Position numbers and translations under genes: made by a program. Below are positions 41,390 through 44,710 of a stretch of DNA of 44,710 bases, in pieces. This DNA is from Rhizobium croatiense (GTDB lineage Bacteria; Pseudomonadota; Alphaproteobacteria; Rhizobiales; Rhizobiaceae), in assembly GCF_019793465.1 (NCBI RefSeq), contig NZ_JAILYJ010000027.1:1-44710 (forward strand), written 5' to 3'. Every line of letters starts with the position of its first letter. The stretch's first letter is position 1. The notes beneath the pieces are model-generated. The model saw nothing but the letters and a program-made list of their open reading frames with translations, was not told the origin of the DNA and did not search any database.

Positions 41390-41863
41390 TCCAAACTCCA
41401 AATCACGTTGATGTAGCGGCTGAGGGGGATCTGTCCCCGATGGGTTGGCTCCTTCGTGGTGCCGACTCGGTCAGAGGTTAGCCGCAACCTGCCGAGCCGC
41501 TTGGTTTCTCTTCGCAGACGACGCTCTTGCGTGGCTTCCGCCGCGATCTTGTTCTGCGTTCGGATGCCGAGCGCTCCTGCATTAGCGCTGTTGTTCTAGT
41601 CCTGCTTTCTATGACAATCAATCCATGGGTTTGCTCATAGGCACACGACGAGCCGTACCAACTGCCTGGGAAGAATTGTCCGCTACTGATTAACTGCGGT
41701 CGCAGATATGCCTTGCGCGATCTCATCGTCGAAGTGAACCATCTCGCCCGAGGCCATGTGCAGCGCGTCCGCGACATCGCCGAAGCGCGCCTCACCATAA
41801 CGGAGGCCGGAACTTATTGAATCGGCGCCCGTTCGTAAGGACCGACATTAGGAGGATCTCACC

Positions 41864-42040
41864 ATGGCAACCACATCCAAAGCCCGCAGCCAGGATCGTG
41901 CTCGCGTCGCAGGTGGTCAGGATCACGAGGTGAAGTACGAAGCCCGGAAGGAAGGCATTTCCAAGGAAGCGGTGAAGAAGACCGTGAAGAACGTAGGCAA
42001 CAGTCGCAAGAAGGTCGAAGCCGAACTCGACCGGCACTAA
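41864..42040 (+). CDS. DUF3606-type small protein
   Basis: A 58-aa basic protein: TTSKARSQDRARVAGGQDHE, then KYEARKEGISKEAVKKTVKN and VGNSRKKVEAEL. The pattern of R-V-A-x-x-x-x-Y-E-(V/A)-x-x-x-x-x-x-x-(V/A)-S-K-E-x-(V/L)-x-x-A-V-x-x-V-G is that of DUF3606, short proteins of unknown function. A perfect AGGAGG (41850-41855) lies eight bases before the ATG. It is shorter than many gene finders report, and the opposite-strand frames here are shadows. Confidence 0.85.
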   Translation: MATTSKARSQDRARVAGGQDHEVKYEARKEGISKEAVKKTVKNVGNSRKKVEAELDRH

Positions 42041-42925
42041 TCCGGGTTGGAGAGTTCAACCGTGAGGGTCCGCAGCCATAAAGTCAGCGGCGGAAACAGC
42101 CGCTGAAAGTCTGGCTCCGACGGATCATAACGCAGCGGCGGAAGGCGCCTGACTGCAGGAGTTGACGACCCCGCAGGAAGCGTTTCGGAGCAAGGCTATC
42201 GAAGCTGCGGGATACAGCGCCGTCGAGCAAAGCCAAAAGTATTGGGACGCCGGAGCGTTTCTTGCAAAGGGGCGGAGCCGCATCGCATGAGGAAGGGGCT
42301 GGCGAGCGAACCCAACGAGCTCCAAAGTCGCGATACGCGACGGCGTCGGCTGACTTTACCTGCAGAACAGAATTCAGAGGCCGACAGACCGTGGGGCACC
42401 GCGTGCGGACGCCGGTCCCGACCGGTCCGTTCAATCGACTTCTAGAAGCTGCCATCCCGTTTTTGGGACCGGCCAGCATCGTCGATCTTCTCGTGCTCAC
42501 TGCGCTGAATAGGAAGCGCGGTCGGTATTAAGCCATTCTCCCGTAACGCCAAAGGCGAGCGGCGGAGCGCCGATCAATCGCCCGAGTCGGGTCTCCAGTG
42601 TTTGAAACGATGCTCAGGGAAGCGGTCGACGTGAACCTCGCTTAAATCCTGCGGAGTATTCCATTGCCGACATGGCAGTCGATCAGATCCCGAAACAGGC
42701 TTAGCGAGTGCCACGTGCATCGTCGTCCCGATGTGGACTGTAGACTAGCTTCCTGCATAGGGCGATGCGATCCTGAGTTGCGTTCATGTGTCCTCTCCTT
42801 CGCGACGGAGAGACCCTAAGCTATGCCGACTAGGCGGCCGCTATGGTGCCGGAAACGTTGGCAAAGTCGGTTAATCGGCATAGTTTGCTGGTCAGCATAA
42901 ACGTGCTTTTGCCGCGCGCGGCAAA
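42041..42925. other. Gap with no recognised gene
   Basis: Several frames are open but none is convincing. A plus frame at 42160-42291 (TTPQEAFRSKAIEAAGYSAV ... FLAKGRSRIA) and another ending LVLTALNRKRGRY at 42531 look partly protein-like, perhaps debris of unrelated genes. No ribosome-binding site supports them. The region continues into remnants of a recombinase locus. Confidence 0.35.
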
Positions 42926-43239
42926 ATGCAGTTTGAAGCAGCGTCGCGATCGTCGCCCAAGTCCTGCCGCCGCCTTCCGAGCCGGGTTCATAATGCCGGA
43001 TTTCCGACGTTTGAAGCAAGGGTCACCTATCCCTTCCATCCACTGGTTGACCAAACCGTCTTGGTAACCGGCAGCCATGAGCACGAAGGCGTTCACTATC
43101 TGCTCATTCTGGCACACGGTGGTTCATTTCAAATTCCGGCATGGATGTTTGATCCTGCGGCAAGTTCGATCGAGATCGTAGCTGCGCCGCGCCTTTCGGC
43201 AACCAAACTCGTTGAACTGCGCGCCAAGCTTTGTTGCCT
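42926..43239 (+). pseudogene. Remnant of a small protein of the type found beside serine recombinases (DUF5372-like?)
   Basis: The plus frame carries EARVTYPFHPLVDQTVLVTG, then LLILAHGGSFQIPAWMFDP and VAAPRLSATKLVELRAKL. Rhizobial large serine recombinases are often followed by a small protein with a 'V-T-(H/Y)-PFHPL' start and a 'x-x-x-P-A-W' segment. The frame runs straight into recombinase sequence, so the two genes have been joined by a deletion. Identification is by pattern only. Confidence 0.35.
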
Positions 43240-44288
43240 GACTATTCCGTTGCGGTCGCTGCGGTCGCCGATTGCACATTCAATACTCCGGGAAAGGCGG
43301 CAATACGCAGCGATATGTTTGTCGCGGCACGTTCGGCGCCATGGCGGTCGGCAACTGTATCGGGTTCGGCGGCATGCGGGTCGATCGGGCCGTGGCGCAG
43401 GAGGTGCTCGAGCGATTGCAACCTCTGGGAATCGAGGCGGCCTTGCGGGCAATGGAGGCGCACACGCAGCGTCATAGCGACAATCAACAGCAACTCGAGA
43501 ACTTAATCAAGCAAGCACAATACGAGGCTGCCAGGGCGCGCCGCCAGTATGATGCTGTCGATCCGGGCAATCGGTTGGTCGCCGGCGAACTGGAGCGGCG
43601 CTGGAATGAGAAGCTGATCCTATTGCGTGATCTCGAGGTCCAGTTCGAGATGCTCTCGACCGACCGTAACACGCCTGCTTTATCGGCCGACGACCGTACA
43701 AGATTGATGATGCTCGGTAGCGATCTATAATAAGGCATGGGACAGGTCCCGACGCGTCTATCGAGACACGCGAAAAGATCATTCGGCTGCTGATCAAAGA
43801 AATCATTGTCGATACCGTTGACGACACATTGGCGCTCGTCATTCATTGGCAGGGTGGCGATCACACCCGGATGACGGTGAAGAAAAACAAGATCGGCCAG
43901 ACCCGCTGGGCAGTTAAGGCTGATGTTGTCGATCGCAGCAATCTTGAATCGATCCGGCAAGCGGACAGGGCATGGCGCCAGCTGGACGCGAAGCCACGTC
44001 TGCAGTCTTCGCAACATCCACGGCATCTCCGTCTATCGAGAAGGTGAACGGGCCGAACGCGGTGAGAGAACCCTCGACGAGGCCGCCGACATTCTAAAGG
44101 TGAGTCGAGCTACCGCCTACCGGATGGTCAGCAGCGGTGTCCTTCCCGCTCGCCAGTTATGCACCGGAGCGCCGTGGATCATCCAGCTTTCCGACCTTCA
44201 ACACGAAACCGTGCGCCGCGAAGCCGATGCCAGGCGATCCCGGCGTCCGATATCTCAGGATCCGGTTCAAAATCCTCTTTTATTATAA
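43240..44288 (+). pseudogene. Large serine recombinase, C-terminal part, frameshifted
   Basis: The first piece (43240-43730) has the zinc ribbon FRCGRCGRRLH, then GGNTQRYVCRGTFGAMAVGN and the long coiled coil (LENLIKQAQYEAARARRQYD, ELERRWNEKLILLRDLEVQF), stopping at a double stop (TAATAA) after LMMLGSDL. A second frame resumes with REKIIRLLIKEIIVDTVDDT and LVIHWQGGDHTRMTVKKNK. A third (from about 43925) gives SIAAILNRSGKRTGHGASWT and a DNA-binding HTH, TLDEAADILKVSRATAYRMV, ending LLL at 44288. The N-terminal catalytic resolvase domain with the active serine is missing. The order and content match recombinases found in Rhizobiales, so this is a decayed copy. Confidence 0.85.
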
Positions 44289-44710
44289 GGACATCATCAG
44301 ATGAGGAGTATGTCGCGCCCTCGTCACCTTCAGCAAACAGGCTATTTTTTCTTAACGCCTGGGGCTTGATTGCCCGCTCAACATGTGGAGTCCACTTCGA
44401 CGCGGCCGTCTTTCAGGAAGCGCTCGAAGATATCGCGGCGCGATATGGAATAGCGGAGAGCTCCGCGAGTTTTGATTTTCCGGGTAACGCCCCTTAGCCA
44501 CGAACAGGCACATGATCCTTGGCGCGATTTGAAGTCCACGTGAATTCCCTTGTCCCCAGCGCAACCGTCGACATTTCTCGCAGATGTCGGGCATCCGCCA
44601 CTTTTGTCAGGTTTGTCGTGATTGGAACGTTTTGTTCGCCGGTCTCTCCGTCAAATACACATCAACCTGCCCTCAACCCGCCCATTGATAAAAGAAAATC
44701 ATCTTCTTGG
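44289..44710. other. Right-hand end without a recognised gene
   Basis: A plus frame ending at 44497 (GVHFDAAVFQEALEDIAARY ... FDFPGNAP) and an opposite-strand frame are both open; neither matches a family I know, and neither has a good start. The stretch may be the edge of another element cut by the window. Confidence 0.35.

Noticed and set aside
41700..41819. A short frame ending LTITEAGTY just before DUF3606
   Set aside because: Open on both strands with equally plausible translations, no start site and no known family.
1..44710. CRISPR arrays
   Set aside because: No regularly spaced identical repeats of 20-40 bases and no cas genes were seen.
1..44710. Replication origin or repABC genes
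   Set aside because: No RepA/ParA, RepB or RepC sequence was recognised; the PIN and Phd genes are addiction modules, not partition genes.

Overview
The window looks like part of a large conjugative plasmid (or an integrated plasmid segment) of an alphaproteobacterium in the Rhizobium/Agrobacterium group. The evidence is the gene content: a complete VirB-type type IV secretion operon, a Ti-plasmid-style TraA/TraC/TraD/TraG DNA-processing set with its oriT, and the small 'plasmid maintenance' families common on rhizobial replicons (ArdC, DUF1173, DUF736, DUF2493, WGR, DUF3606). No repABC replication genes, quorum-sensing tra regulators, tRNA, rRNA or CRISPR array were found, so the replicon itself is not defined here.

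Layout. 1-2.3 kb: IS66 transposase tail, a frameshifted remnant, an intact ArdC-like antirestriction gene behind a hairpin-rich leader, and a broken LuxR-type DNA-binding domain. 2.7-13.3 kb: a small winged-helix regulator facing the mating-pair operon TrbM-like, virB1-B2-B3-B4-B5-eexN-B6-B7-B8-B9-B10-B11, whose genes mostly touch or overlap. 13.3-21.9 kb: plasmid housekeeping and decay, with a toxin/antitoxin pair whose PIN toxin is frameshifted, DUF1173, remains of a Toprim gene and a twice-frameshifted DUF2493 gene, an intact Phd/VapC-type pair, DUF736 with an inverted copy of its promoter, two copies of a structured element ahead of short hypothetical genes, a WGR gene and an orphan Phd-type antitoxin. 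21.9-29.1 kb: traG, traD, traC leftward and traA (1552 aa) rightward, with oriT between traC and traA.

29.2-40.5 kb is accessory cargo. One block holds a methyltransferase, an AraC regulator, an MFS exporter and a 468-aa protein I do not recognise; it looks like a small-molecule production/export or modification cassette. Next is a multi-branched structured RNA candidate (about 34.89-35.07 kb) in front of an XRE regulator. Then come a CapA-family gene and a polar amino-acid/opine-type ABC importer (binding protein and two permeases, no ATPase) with a divergent LysR gene, an arrangement like occ/noc uptake loci. 40.5-44.7 kb is mostly debris (IS630 transposase end, decayed large serine recombinase) with two intact small genes (a HTH protein and DUF3606).

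How it fits together: TraA with TraC/TraD would process oriT, TraG would couple the relaxosome to the VirB channel, the EexN-like lipoprotein would limit redundant entry, and ArdC would protect incoming DNA. The cargo between transfer and mobile-element debris is the likely selectable or symbiosis-related load. The most unusual signals are the structured RNA at 34.9 kb, the two-copy structured element (19.7 and 20.8 kb), the inverted twin promoter (19.0 kb) and the unassigned four-gene cassette.
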